10,287 nt of DNA from an uncultured Armatimonadota bacterium (lineage in GTDB: Bacteria; Armatimonadota; Fimbriimonadia; Fimbriimonadales; Fimbriimonadaceae): assembly GCA_946478935.1 (NCBI GenBank), contig CAMLEL010000042.1:1-10287 (forward strand), written 5' to 3'. Below are positions 1-5,731 of the stretch, one piece after another. The notes below the pieces were generated by a model that saw only the letters and a program-made list of their open reading frames with translations, did not search any database and was not told the origin of the DNA. Numbering within the stretch: the stretch's first letter is position 1; each line of letters starts with the position of its first letter. The position numbers were made by a program, and so were the translations under genes.

Positions 1-1164
1 TCCGTCGATCCCAAGTCCGAGCTCCGGGCCGAATTGTTGCGCCTCCAAGAGAAGCTCAGTACGGTGTCAGATCCTGACATACGAACCGCCCTCTCTGCAC
101 GGATCTCCCAGATTCATGATGAACTCGGCTCTTCAACGGCATCCGAGGTTTCCACTTCCGGCGAAGAAACAGTCACGCCTCTGACAGACTCTGAACTGCG
201 TGAACGGCGCGCTGAACTCGCTCGGGTCAGCGGCCAGCTTTATTCAACCGAAGACCCGGAAGTTCGGACACAGCTTCAGCAGCGGGTTCGGGAGTTGCAG
301 GGGCTCCTAAATATCGATGTGGCAAAACTGGCCGGTGGTGAGCTGGCTCAAAACGCAGTGCCGGAACCGCAACCCACATCAAAACGCTCGACGAAAGAAA
401 CAAAGGGCCGCGTCGACATGGCCGAGCTGCAAGCCCTCGTCGCTGAGAAGTCCGCCCTTATCCGCAAGACTGAAAACTCCACTGAGATCGATCTTCCGGA
501 AAGCACCGAACCTCCAACTCCAGAACAACAGGAAACTGCGGAAAAGCTGATACAACAGGCACGAGTTGAGAAGATGCGGGGCAACAAAGCCGAGGTTCAG
601 CGGCTCTTGGAACAAGCCGCAAAGAGCGCACCCACGTCACCGACAGTCCTCGAGATGGTTGGTGATGACTATGCCGAGCGGCGGCAGCTTGGTAAAGCGG
701 TTGCCTACTACCGACGAGCCGCTAAGCTCGATCCCAAGAACGTCAATATTGAGCGAAAACTGGCAGTGGCGGCTCTCGGGGTGAATACTTCCGACTCAGG
801 TCAAATGCTAAGCACCCTGGACGAGAGCGCGATCCCGATGGCCAGCCGAAATGCTGCGATGCTCCTTTCCCTCTTCCTGCCTGGACTCGGCCACATTGTA
901 TTGGGGCAGAAGTCAAAGGGTTGGCCGATCCTAGTGTTTTGGTGCCTGCTGCTGGCGTGGGTGATCCTGCAAGGCAGCGACGTCGCCAAACTTGGATCGA
1001 TGATCGTCGGTGGACGCTCTCAACCCAATATGATCGTTGCCGTTCCGCTGTTCTTAATGGTCGTCACGTACATTGCGACCCTTGCTGACTTTCGTGGACC
1101 GAAGGAGACGGCTCGTAAGCCAATCGATCGGCCCCAACCACCCGTAAACCTGCCTTTCGAGTAA
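1..1164 (+). CDS. Coiled-coil repeat / TPR / TM2-like membrane protein (5' partial)
   Basis: The reading frame is open from base 1 with no in-frame ATG before base 418, so the true start lies upstream of the window. The visible 387 residues begin with two related charged helical repeats (bases about 16-126 and 187-309). Each has the pattern SELR...L...L....DPE/DIRT.L..R...L, and a weaker third copy lies around 418-500. Next come two TPR-like units (bases about 535-740, with AVAYYRRAAKLDPKN typical of TPR helix B). The C-terminal part has a hydrophobic segment resembling the TM2 domain (LLSLFLPGLGHIVLGQKSKGW, bases about 850-970) and a second membrane helix (about 1030-1085), then a short proline-rich tail. 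The likely role is a membrane-anchored scaffold or protein-interaction factor; no enzymatic motif is visible. It converges on the translin-like gene with one base between the stop codons. The domain reading is inference from sequence pattern; the specific function is unknown. Confidence 0.8.
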   Translation, partial: SVDPKSELRAELLRLQEKLSTVSDPDIRTALSARISQIHDELGSSTASEVSTSGEETVTPLTDSELRERRAELARVSGQLYSTEDPEVRTQLQQRVRELQGLLNIDVAKLAGGELAQNAVPEPQPTSKRSTKETKGRVDMAELQALVAEKSALIRKTENSTEIDLPESTEPPTPEQQETAEKLIQQARVEKMRGNKAEVQRLLEQAAKSAPTSPTVLEMVGDDYAERRQLGKAVAYYRRAAKLDPKNVNIERKLAVAALGVNTSDSGQMLSTLDESAIPMASRNAAMLLSLFLPGLGHIVLGQKSKGWPILVFWCLLLAWVILQGSDVAKLGSMIVGGRSQPNMIVAVPLFLMVVTYIATLADFRGPKETARKPIDRPQPPVNLPFE

Positions 1165-1165
1165 A

Positions 1166-1801
1166 TCACGGAGTCAGGCTGGCTCGGGTGGCCCGCAACT
1201 CGTCGACCAGCGCTTGCTGACTGACCGTTGCGGTCAAGTCGCTCCTTGTCCGCTCGATAACCGCGCGGAGGGCGTCACAGGTCCGGCGGAGACCTCCGGT
1301 CATCGCATCTGAGAAGTCGAATGTGATCAGATCGTCGTAAATGGTCTCCATCTGACTGAGAATGCCTTCGGCGACCTGTAGGTTTCCCTTCCGCATCTCG
1401 TCGAGACAGTACCGCCGCACTTCGCTCGCTGCCTCGCCCATGCCGTTCAAGTAGCTCATCGCACCTGCACCAAGGGTCGATGGCGAAGGGTATTCACCGC
1501 CGTTGACAATCGCCAAGACGGCTGCGGCTTCCACCAGTTCCTTTTCTGCATCATGCAGATAGCCAGCATGGTACAAGGCGGGATGTGGTGCAAGCGCTTC
1601 GCGGGCCTGCTTTGCGGTCTGCTTGGCATCCTCTAGCAAGCGATTGGCTTCATCGAACTGATGCCGATGAACGTGACGAATACACTTCGCCGACTTTTGA
1701 ATCAACGAGCGGCAAAGGCCAAGGCCAGCTTCACGCGCTTCATGCATTTTTAGCGCTTGATCCTTTATTTCGGTGATGATGGAATCCCAGTTGGTTTGCA
1801 T
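1166..1801 (-). CDS. Translin/TRAX-family protein, putative single-strand RNA/DNA-binding RNase
   Basis: This all-helical 211-residue protein is about the usual length for prokaryotic translins. Diagnostic segments are KELVEA (residues 87-92), EYPSPSTLG (103-111), YLNGMGEAASEVRRYCLD (117-134) and FDFSDAMTGGLRRTCD (161-176). In eukaryotes translin and TRAX form C3PO, a nucleic-acid-binding barrel with RNase activity residing in TRAX; archaeal homologues also form such barrels. By hand alignment to human TRAX, Glu88 and Glu91 occupy the positions of catalytic Glu126 and Glu129. Glu123 falls at the position of catalytic Asp193, a conservative Asp-to-Glu change, and Glu127 matches the next conserved Glu. 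An active TRAX-like nuclease is therefore possible but unproven. The ATG start has an AAAGGG ribosome binding site 7 bases upstream, inside radC. The gene overlaps the 3' end of radC by 37 bases and is probably translated from the same ispG-radC transcript. Confidence 0.85.
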   Translation of the reverse strand: MQTNWDSIITEIKDQALKMHEAREAGLGLCRSLIQKSAKCIRHVHRHQFDEANRLLEDAKQTAKQAREALAPHPALYHAGYLHDAEKELVEAAAVLAIVNGGEYPSPSTLGAGAMSYLNGMGEAASEVRRYCLDEMRKGNLQVAEGILSQMETIYDDLITFDFSDAMTGGLRRTCDALRAVIERTRSDLTATVSQQALVDELRATRASLTP

Positions 1802-2460
1802 AAGAGGCCCTTTCGGCTGAAGCTTGTGAATCGGTCATAGCCGATAATGATGTGATCGAGAACAGGAATATCTAGTAGTTCGCCCACCTCCACAAGTTTC
1901 GATGTCACTTGGATGTCCTCGGGACTGGGCGTCGGGTCTCCGCTCGGGTGATTGTGGGCAACGATAATCGAGCTGGCGCCTTCCCGGATGGCCTCCCTGA
2001 ATACCTCGCGTGCTCCGACAATGCTCATGTTGATCGTGCCGATATGAACCGGCGCGATTCGCTGAATCTGAGATTTGGAATCCAGGAGGATGACCATGAA
2101 GTGTTCACGCTTTTCGTCCCTGAGGTACGAGAGTCGGCGGTAAATATCTTCGGGCTGTTCAACTTCATCGAGAGCCCCGCGCTTCGTGTGTCCCACCCTG
2201 CGACCCAGTTCAATCAGCGCTTGAGCCCTCAGCACTTCCGATCGGTCGAAACCGGTGAAATCAGAAAGCTCCTTTGGACTGGCTTCTGCAAGGGCCGACA
2301 GCTTGGCATACCGGTGAAGAATGGCCTGGGCCATTTCCACAGATTGGCGTGCATCGGCGGTACTACGAGAAAAGCCCACGGCAACCAGATCCACGATGGA
2401 CCCCGAAGACACACCGCCATCGATGAGGCGTTCTGCCGGTCCACTCGATTGCGATCCCAT
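1765..2460 (-). CDS. radC: RadC family JAB/JAMM domain protein
   Basis: A 231-residue protein with the standard RadC layout. The N-terminal helix-hairpin-helix-type region (about 20-90, ending in ALIELGRR) is followed by the JAB1/MPN-like domain (about 100-220). The metal-binding JAMM signature is intact: His169, His171 and Asp182 in AHNHPSGDPTPSPED. The domain ends with DHIIIGYDRFTSFSRKGLL, as in most family members, but about 11 extra residues follow; this tail is what overlaps the translin-like gene. The family was named for DNA repair, but that role has not held up and the substrate is unknown. A metal-dependent isopeptidase or nuclease-like activity is only inferred from the fold. I chose the ATG at 2460; a TTG lies one codon upstream at 2463. 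No clear ribosome binding site is seen. It starts 21 bases after the ispG stop, which fits one operon. Confidence 0.93.
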   Translation of the reverse strand: MGSQSSGPAERLIDGGVSSGSIVDLVAVGFSRSTADARQSVEMAQAILHRYAKLSALAEASPKELSDFTGFDRSEVLRAQALIELGRRVGHTKRGALDEVEQPEDIYRRLSYLRDEKREHFMVILLDSKSQIQRIAPVHIGTINMSIVGAREVFREAIREGASSIIVAHNHPSGDPTPSPEDIQVTSKLVEVGELLDIPVLDHIIIGYDRFTSFSRKGLLCKPTGIPSSPK

Positions 2461-2481
2461 CAAAGGCCAGTTTAGCGGATT

Positions 2482-3756
2482 CTAAACAACCGAAAGGCGC
2501 TTCATCAGCTTTGGCTCGCCAGTAGGCTCGACCCAAATGCCGTCTTCTTTTAGGAGATTGATCAGTTCCTCGACTCCCCGCTCTTGGGGAATCCCATTTT
2601 TAACGATCTCGCGCTTGCGATAGAGCGTGATCTTTCCGCCGGCCGCGCCCACGTATCCATAGTCAGCATCGGCCATTTCTCCGGGGCCGTTCACGATGCA
2701 TCCCATGACCGCTATATCCAGGCCTACAAGATGCTTGGTCGCTTCCCGAACCTGGTTCAGCACAATCGGCAAATTAAACTTTGTCCTTCCGCACGACGGG
2801 CAGGCAATGTATTCGACCTTGGTCTTTCTCAGTCCTAAAGACTGGAGAATGTCGTAACACACTGGGATTTCGTTCTTGGGATCTTCCGAAAGCGAAACTC
2901 GGATCGTGTCACCGATGCCTTCAAGTAGCAGAGTTGCGATTCCAGCGGTCGACTTGATCCGGGCATATTCACCGTCCCCTGCCTCTGTGACTCCGAGGTG
3001 AAGCGGATAAGCCATGCCTTCCCTCTCCATGGCAGCAACCATCAGCCGATTTGCCGCAACCATAACCGGAACTCGAGATGCCTTGGCCGAGATGTTTAAG
3101 TTCGTGAATCCGTGCTTCTCGCAAAGTCGGAGATACTCCATCGCGCTGGCAACCATTCCGTCAGGTGTGTCTCCATAGGTCACCAGCAAGCGCTCGGAAA
3201 GCGAACCGTGATTGACTCCAACTCTCATGGCCCGGCCATGTGCCTTGCAAGCTTCGATCACGGGTACAAAGCTCTCCTCGATCGCAGCAAGCTCTTCAGA
3301 CTCTTCCGCTTCTGAATATGCAAGTTCGGCTCGCAGTTGGTCGACTGAAGCGTCCTCGGCACGACCTCGCATATCCGCCCCCCGTGAGCCATGTCGCTTG
3401 AAAACAAAGAGCCCCGGATTCACCCGGACCTCATCGACGTGCTTCGCCGCCTCGACTGCGATGTCCGTACCTTGATGGTGGACGTCAGCGGTCAGCGGAA
3501 CATATTCGTACCGCTCCGTAACTTTGGCGCGAATCTCTTCCATACATTGCGCCTCACCGAGCGTGGGAGTTGTAACCCTGACCAACTCGCAGCCAGACCG
3601 ATGCAAGTCGATGATCTGCTCCACGCAAGCATCCACATTGCGCGTCTCTTCCGTGATCATAGATTGAACCATCACGGGATGACCGGATCCGATCGTAAGC
3701 GGACCAATGCGGCAGGGTGTCGTCTTTCTTCGAGGATAAACCGGACTCAAACTCAT
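2482..3756 (-). CDS. ispG: 4-hydroxy-3-methylbut-2-enyl diphosphate synthase (IspG/GcpE)
   Basis: IspG catalyses the penultimate step of the MEP (non-mevalonate) isoprenoid pathway in the cytoplasm. It reductively opens methylerythritol cyclodiphosphate to HMBPP using a [4Fe-4S] cluster. Visible hallmarks are the N-terminal TIM-barrel start ([20 protein letters not shown]), the mid segment [16 protein letters not shown] (176-191), and the cluster ligands Cys319 and Cys322 in [12 protein letters not shown] plus Cys353 and Glu360 in [11 protein letters not shown]. At 424 residues it is longer than the E. coli type (about 370). The extra length is mostly a charged helical segment around 118-172, as in cyanobacterial/plastid-type enzymes; the large extra domain of plant and chlamydial forms is absent. 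I chose the ATG at 3756 because AGAAGG (3766-3771) lies 9 bases upstream. A GTG at 3762 would put that site only 3 bases away. It is first in the probable ispG-radC-translin operon. Confidence 0.97.
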   Translation of the reverse strand: MSLSPVYPRRKTTPCRIGPLTIGSGHPVMVQSMITEETRNVDACVEQIIDLHRSGCELVRVTTPTLGEAQCMEEIRAKVTERYEYVPLTADVHHQGTDIAVEAAKHVDEVRVNPGLFVFKRHGSRGADMRGRAEDASVDQLRAELAYSEAEESEELAAIEESFVPVIEACKAHGRAMRVGVNHGSLSERLLVTYGDTPDGMVASAMEYLRLCEKHGFTNLNISAKASRVPVMVAANRLMVAAMEREGMAYPLHLGVTEAGDGEYARIKSTAGIATLLLEGIGDTIRVSLSEDPKNEIPVCYDILQSLGLRKTKVEYIACPSCGRTKFNLPIVLNQVREATKHLVGLDIAVMGCIVNGPGEMADADYGYVGAAGGKITLYRKREIVKNGIPQERGVEELINLLKEDGIWVEPTGEPKLMKRLSVV

Positions 3757-3765
3757 CGCCACTTA

Positions 3766-3771
3766 CCTTCT
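3766..3771 (-). promoter_or_regulatory. Ribosome binding site of ispG
   Basis: The minus strand reads AGAAGG here. It is 9 bases before the ATG at 3756 but only 3 bases before the GTG at 3762. This decides the start in favour of the ATG. Confidence 0.6.
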
Positions 3772-3803
3772 ACGAAGATTGTGGCAGGTTGAAGACGCGA
3801 AGA

Positions 3804-3830
3804 ACGGGTACCGCAACCAGCGGCACCCGT
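3804..3830 (-). terminator. Hairpin terminator after the secreted-protein gene
   Basis: On the minus strand an 11-bp stem (ACGGGTGCCGC with GCGGTACCCGT, one G-U pair) closes a 5-base loop. It begins 21 bases past the stop codon at 3852. The tail after the stem (TCTTCGCGTCTTC) is only moderately T-rich, so termination may be weak. It separates the upstream gene from ispG. Confidence 0.6.
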
Positions 3831-3851
3831 CCTATCTCCTAGAAACTAAGG

Positions 3852-4529
3852 TCAGTTCTTGACGACTTCGGTGTTGGAACTGGTGATCCAGCCCATCCAG
3901 CTAGCTGGGTTGACGGGCGTTCCGATCTCGAAAAGGCCTTCGATTTGGCCGTTCGCAGCAAACGCCATCGCGCCCGTGCCGGTCGGCTCGAAGCCGATTT
4001 TGCCGCCGTACTTTGACTTGACGGAGAAGATCATCCCAAGGCCAGGCAAAGTCAGTGTGAAGTGATCGTTATCCGACGATCGGTCGATGAATGCCGGGTT
4101 CTCCAGAGTGGACTCCACAAACATCTGACCTTGGACATTCGATACCATCTGTATCCCACCAGGTCCGAACGAATACTCCATGCGTCGGGCCGTGAACCAG
4201 CCGCCGGCGTATCCCGTTCCGTTCAGCGAAGCGTTGGTCGGATTGACCAAGCCGTGCCACTCCTGGTAGTCGCCGACGTAGGCGACGAGGTTGCCGTTGG
4301 GAAGCCAGCCCATCGCGTTGCCTTGGGCCATGATGCCGAGGCTCTTGCCCTGGCTCGTTACGGCGTCTTGCGAGACGGTAAACATTCCGCTCAGACCGGG
4401 CTTGCTGAGATAGGTCGTTTGGGTGTAGCCCCTCGAGGAGTAGTGGCTGGCGGAAGCGCCACCTTGGGCGAACGAAGCAGTGACGAGAGTCGCGCCAACA
4501 AAAAGGGTTGAAAACAGATTCTTGTTCAT
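3852..4529 (-). CDS. Secreted protein of unknown function
   Basis: I do not recognise this 225-residue protein. It opens with a clear Sec signal peptide: MNKNLF, then a hydrophobic core (about residues 8-18) and a probable cleavage after SFA at residue 21. The mature part is rich in Gly, Ser, Thr, Asn and aromatic residues and contains no cysteine. It shows alternating short strand-like segments separated by Gly/Asn turns (for example GWLPNGNLVAYVGDYQEW and FTLTLPGLGMIFSVKSKYGG). This suggests an all-beta exported domain, perhaps surface or periplasmic. No lipobox, sorting motif or catalytic signature is visible. The ATG at 4529 is supported by the signal peptide and by a GGA 9 bases upstream. 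It has about 145 bases of upstream DNA and a hairpin downstream, so it looks like its own transcription unit. Confidence 0.85.
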   Translation of the reverse strand: MNKNLFSTLFVGATLVTASFAQGGASASHYSSRGYTQTTYLSKPGLSGMFTVSQDAVTSQGKSLGIMAQGNAMGWLPNGNLVAYVGDYQEWHGLVNPTNASLNGTGYAGGWFTARRMEYSFGPGGIQMVSNVQGQMFVESTLENPAFIDRSSDNDHFTLTLPGLGMIFSVKSKYGGKIGFEPTGTGAMAFAANGQIEGLFEIGTPVNPASWMGWITSSNTEVVKN

Positions 4530-4611
4530 TTCGTAGGTTCCATCCTGAAAAGTCCGGGACTAGTGTCCGAGAACATTGGGCTCCTACGATATGATCTTTG
4601 GCGATCCTTTT

Positions 4612-4627
4612 GCGGTCCCGGGACCGC
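4612..4627. repeat. Perfect 16-base palindrome in an intergenic gap
   Basis: GCGGTCCCGGGACCGC reads identically on both strands. It lies between the small membrane-protein gene (ends at 4674) and the secreted-protein gene (starts at 4529), about 80 bases upstream of the latter. It can form a 6-bp stem with a CCGG loop, but no T-run follows on either strand. It could be a weak or Rho-assisted terminator of the membrane gene or a dyad for a dimeric regulator; nothing visible decides between these. No other element stands out in 4530-4673. Confidence 0.5.
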
Positions 4628-4673
4628 CCTCCCTCATTCGATCAAGTTCAACCCCGCTACCAAGTCGCGAAGA

Positions 4674-5024
4674 TCAATCTGTCAGGGCGAATGGCGCCCG
4701 AATGCTGTGCAGATAAGCAAAGAACCAGGCCCATGCAGCAACAACCAGCATCGGAACCTGGAGTACCGGCAGTAGTTTCCCCAAGAGAGTCACGGACGCA
4801 GCAACCAATAGCACAAACATCGTTTGGTGCTTACGGGGCCACCTCTCAGACTCTTTAACTTCCATGTGAAACCCGCGAAGCATGAGGTACGGAATCATAA
4901 ATTGAAGTAGGAATGCCGCAGATAGCAACCAGGCATCAAACGGCGGAAATATTATGGCGAGTGAAGCAGCAACTGCCCCAGAACCTATTGACAATGCCGC
5001 GTGCCTGCGCCTCAACTGCAACAT
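4674..5024 (-). CDS. Small four-helix integral membrane protein, unknown function
   Basis: This 116-residue protein has a basic N-terminus (MLQLRRRH) and four predicted membrane segments at about residues 9-27, 31-50, 67-84 and 86-106. The only sizeable hydrophilic stretch is a charged loop between helices two and three (EVKESERWPRKHQ). By the positive-inside rule the N-terminus and that loop should both face the cytoplasm. I see no recognisable family motif. I chose the ATG at 5024 because GAGG at 5035-5038 lies 10 bases upstream. A GTG at 5033 is also in frame, but the same site would then nearly touch the start codon. About 120 bases separate it from the thioredoxin-like gene upstream, so co-transcription is possible but not required. 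Confidence 0.75.
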   Translation of the reverse strand: MLQLRRRHAALSIGSGAVAASLAIIFPPFDAWLLSAAFLLQFMIPYLMLRGFHMEVKESERWPRKHQTMFVLLVAASVTLLGKLLPVLQVPMLVVAAWAWFFAYLHSIRAPFALTD

Positions 5025-5147
5025 CGTCTGCACACCTCAACCATAGATAAAACTTCCTGAACCGCTTTTACGAAAGCCATGTGATCAGGCTCGTTTGGCG
5101 AGTTCCAGAGCCGCTCGACTACTTTTGGTGGCCGTTACGCGCACCAG

Positions 5148-5621
5148 TTAACCCGACCACTTCTTCAGAAATGGAATGACTTTGGCAGGGTCGTGGGCGG
5201 GCCCCGTCTCGAGCAATCCAGTATCTTGGGAGTGAATCAACTTCCCTTCCTTGTCCAAGACGAACAAGTGCGGATAGCCCTTGATTTTCGGATACTTGGA
5301 CAAGAATTCCTGATTCTCGTTCTCCGGGCTGAAGTTCACCTTCACGACAACGTACCTTTCCTTCAAAATCTTTCCGGCCTCGACATTGGTTGCAAAGAAC
5401 TTGTCCAACTTGTGGCACCAACTGCACCACTCACCGCCCACGTCGAGCAGAATCCGGCGATTTTCCTTTTTCGCCAGTTTGATGGCCTCGGCGAGGTCTT
5501 TTGCCGGGTTCCGCTTGGGATCAAACTTCACGCGCGTTGCCGTTTCTTGCGCCGTCACCGACGAGGGAATTAGGCAAAAGGCAGCCACAAGCAGCGTCAA
5601 AACCAGACCGATAGTACGCAT
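5148..5621 (-). CDS. Exported thioredoxin-fold protein
   Basis: This 157-residue protein has an N-terminal signal peptide (hydrophobic residues about 5-18, probable cleavage after SVTA at residue 24). The mature domain is of the thioredoxin_7 type. The redox motif is WCSWC with Cys66 and Cys69, set after the strand RRILLDVGGE. The cis-proline is Pro117 in KGYPHLFVLD. These features predict a periplasmic or cell-surface thiol-disulfide protein that reduces or isomerises disulfides, or supports cytochrome or cofactor maturation; the partner is unknown. The two residues between the cysteines (Ser-Trp) differ from classical thioredoxin (Gly-Pro), so the redox potential may differ. A TAAGAT box ends 6 bases before the ATG and no ribosome binding site is evident, so the message may be leaderless. 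The gene is divergent from the EF-G-like gene. Confidence 0.9.
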   Translation of the reverse strand: MRTIGLVLTLLVAAFCLIPSSVTAQETATRVKFDPKRNPAKDLAEAIKLAKKENRRILLDVGGEWCSWCHKLDKFFATNVEAGKILKERYVVVKVNFSPENENQEFLSKYPKIKGYPHLFVLDKEGKLIHSQDTGLLETGPAHDPAKVIPFLKKWSG

Positions 5622-5627
5622 GGACCG

Positions 5628-5667
5628 ATCTTACCCTTGCCTCAAATTCCGTTCAGTAGCGTAAGAT
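5628..5667. promoter_or_regulatory. Divergent promoter region with inverted TAAGAT boxes
   Basis: GTAAGAT at 5661-5667 (plus) is mirrored by ATCTTAC at 5628-5634. Each strand therefore carries a TAAGAT box resembling a -10 element (TANNNT) pointing away from the other. The plus box would serve the EF-G-like gene with a leader of about 60 bases. The minus box would start transcription almost at the ATG of the thioredoxin-like gene. Matching -35 boxes are poor. Confidence 0.4.
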
Positions 5668-5717
5668 GGAGGTAGGCGGTTTTGACGCCCGGCGCCAGGA
5701 CTGCTGGATTCTCACCC

Positions 5718-5726
5718 AAAGGAGGG
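5718..5726 (+). promoter_or_regulatory. Strong ribosome binding site of the EF-G-like gene
   Basis: AAAGGAGGG lies 5 bases before the ATG at 5732. It fixes the start there rather than at an in-frame ATG at 5666, which has no such site and would add 22 residues without family similarity. Confidence 0.85.
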
Positions 5727-5731
5727 TTCAC

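Noticed and set aside
1909..2475. Plus-strand open frame of 188 codons opposite radC
   Set aside because: radC has an intact JAMM signature in the opposite frame, and this translation resembles no protein family.
4563..4858. Short plus-strand frames in the gap and over the small membrane-protein gene
   Set aside because: They lack ribosome binding sites and hydrophobic or domain patterns, while the minus-strand frame encodes four clean membrane helices.
5090..5147. Possible tRNA-like stretch ending in CACCA on the plus strand
   Set aside because: There is no T-arm GGTTC-like sequence and no cloverleaf pairing. The resemblance is only at the last bases.
5666..5731. 22-residue N-terminal extension of the EF-G-like protein from an upstream ATG
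   Set aside because: No ribosome binding site precedes 5666, the added residues have no family similarity, and a strong AAAGGAGGG serves the ATG at 5732.
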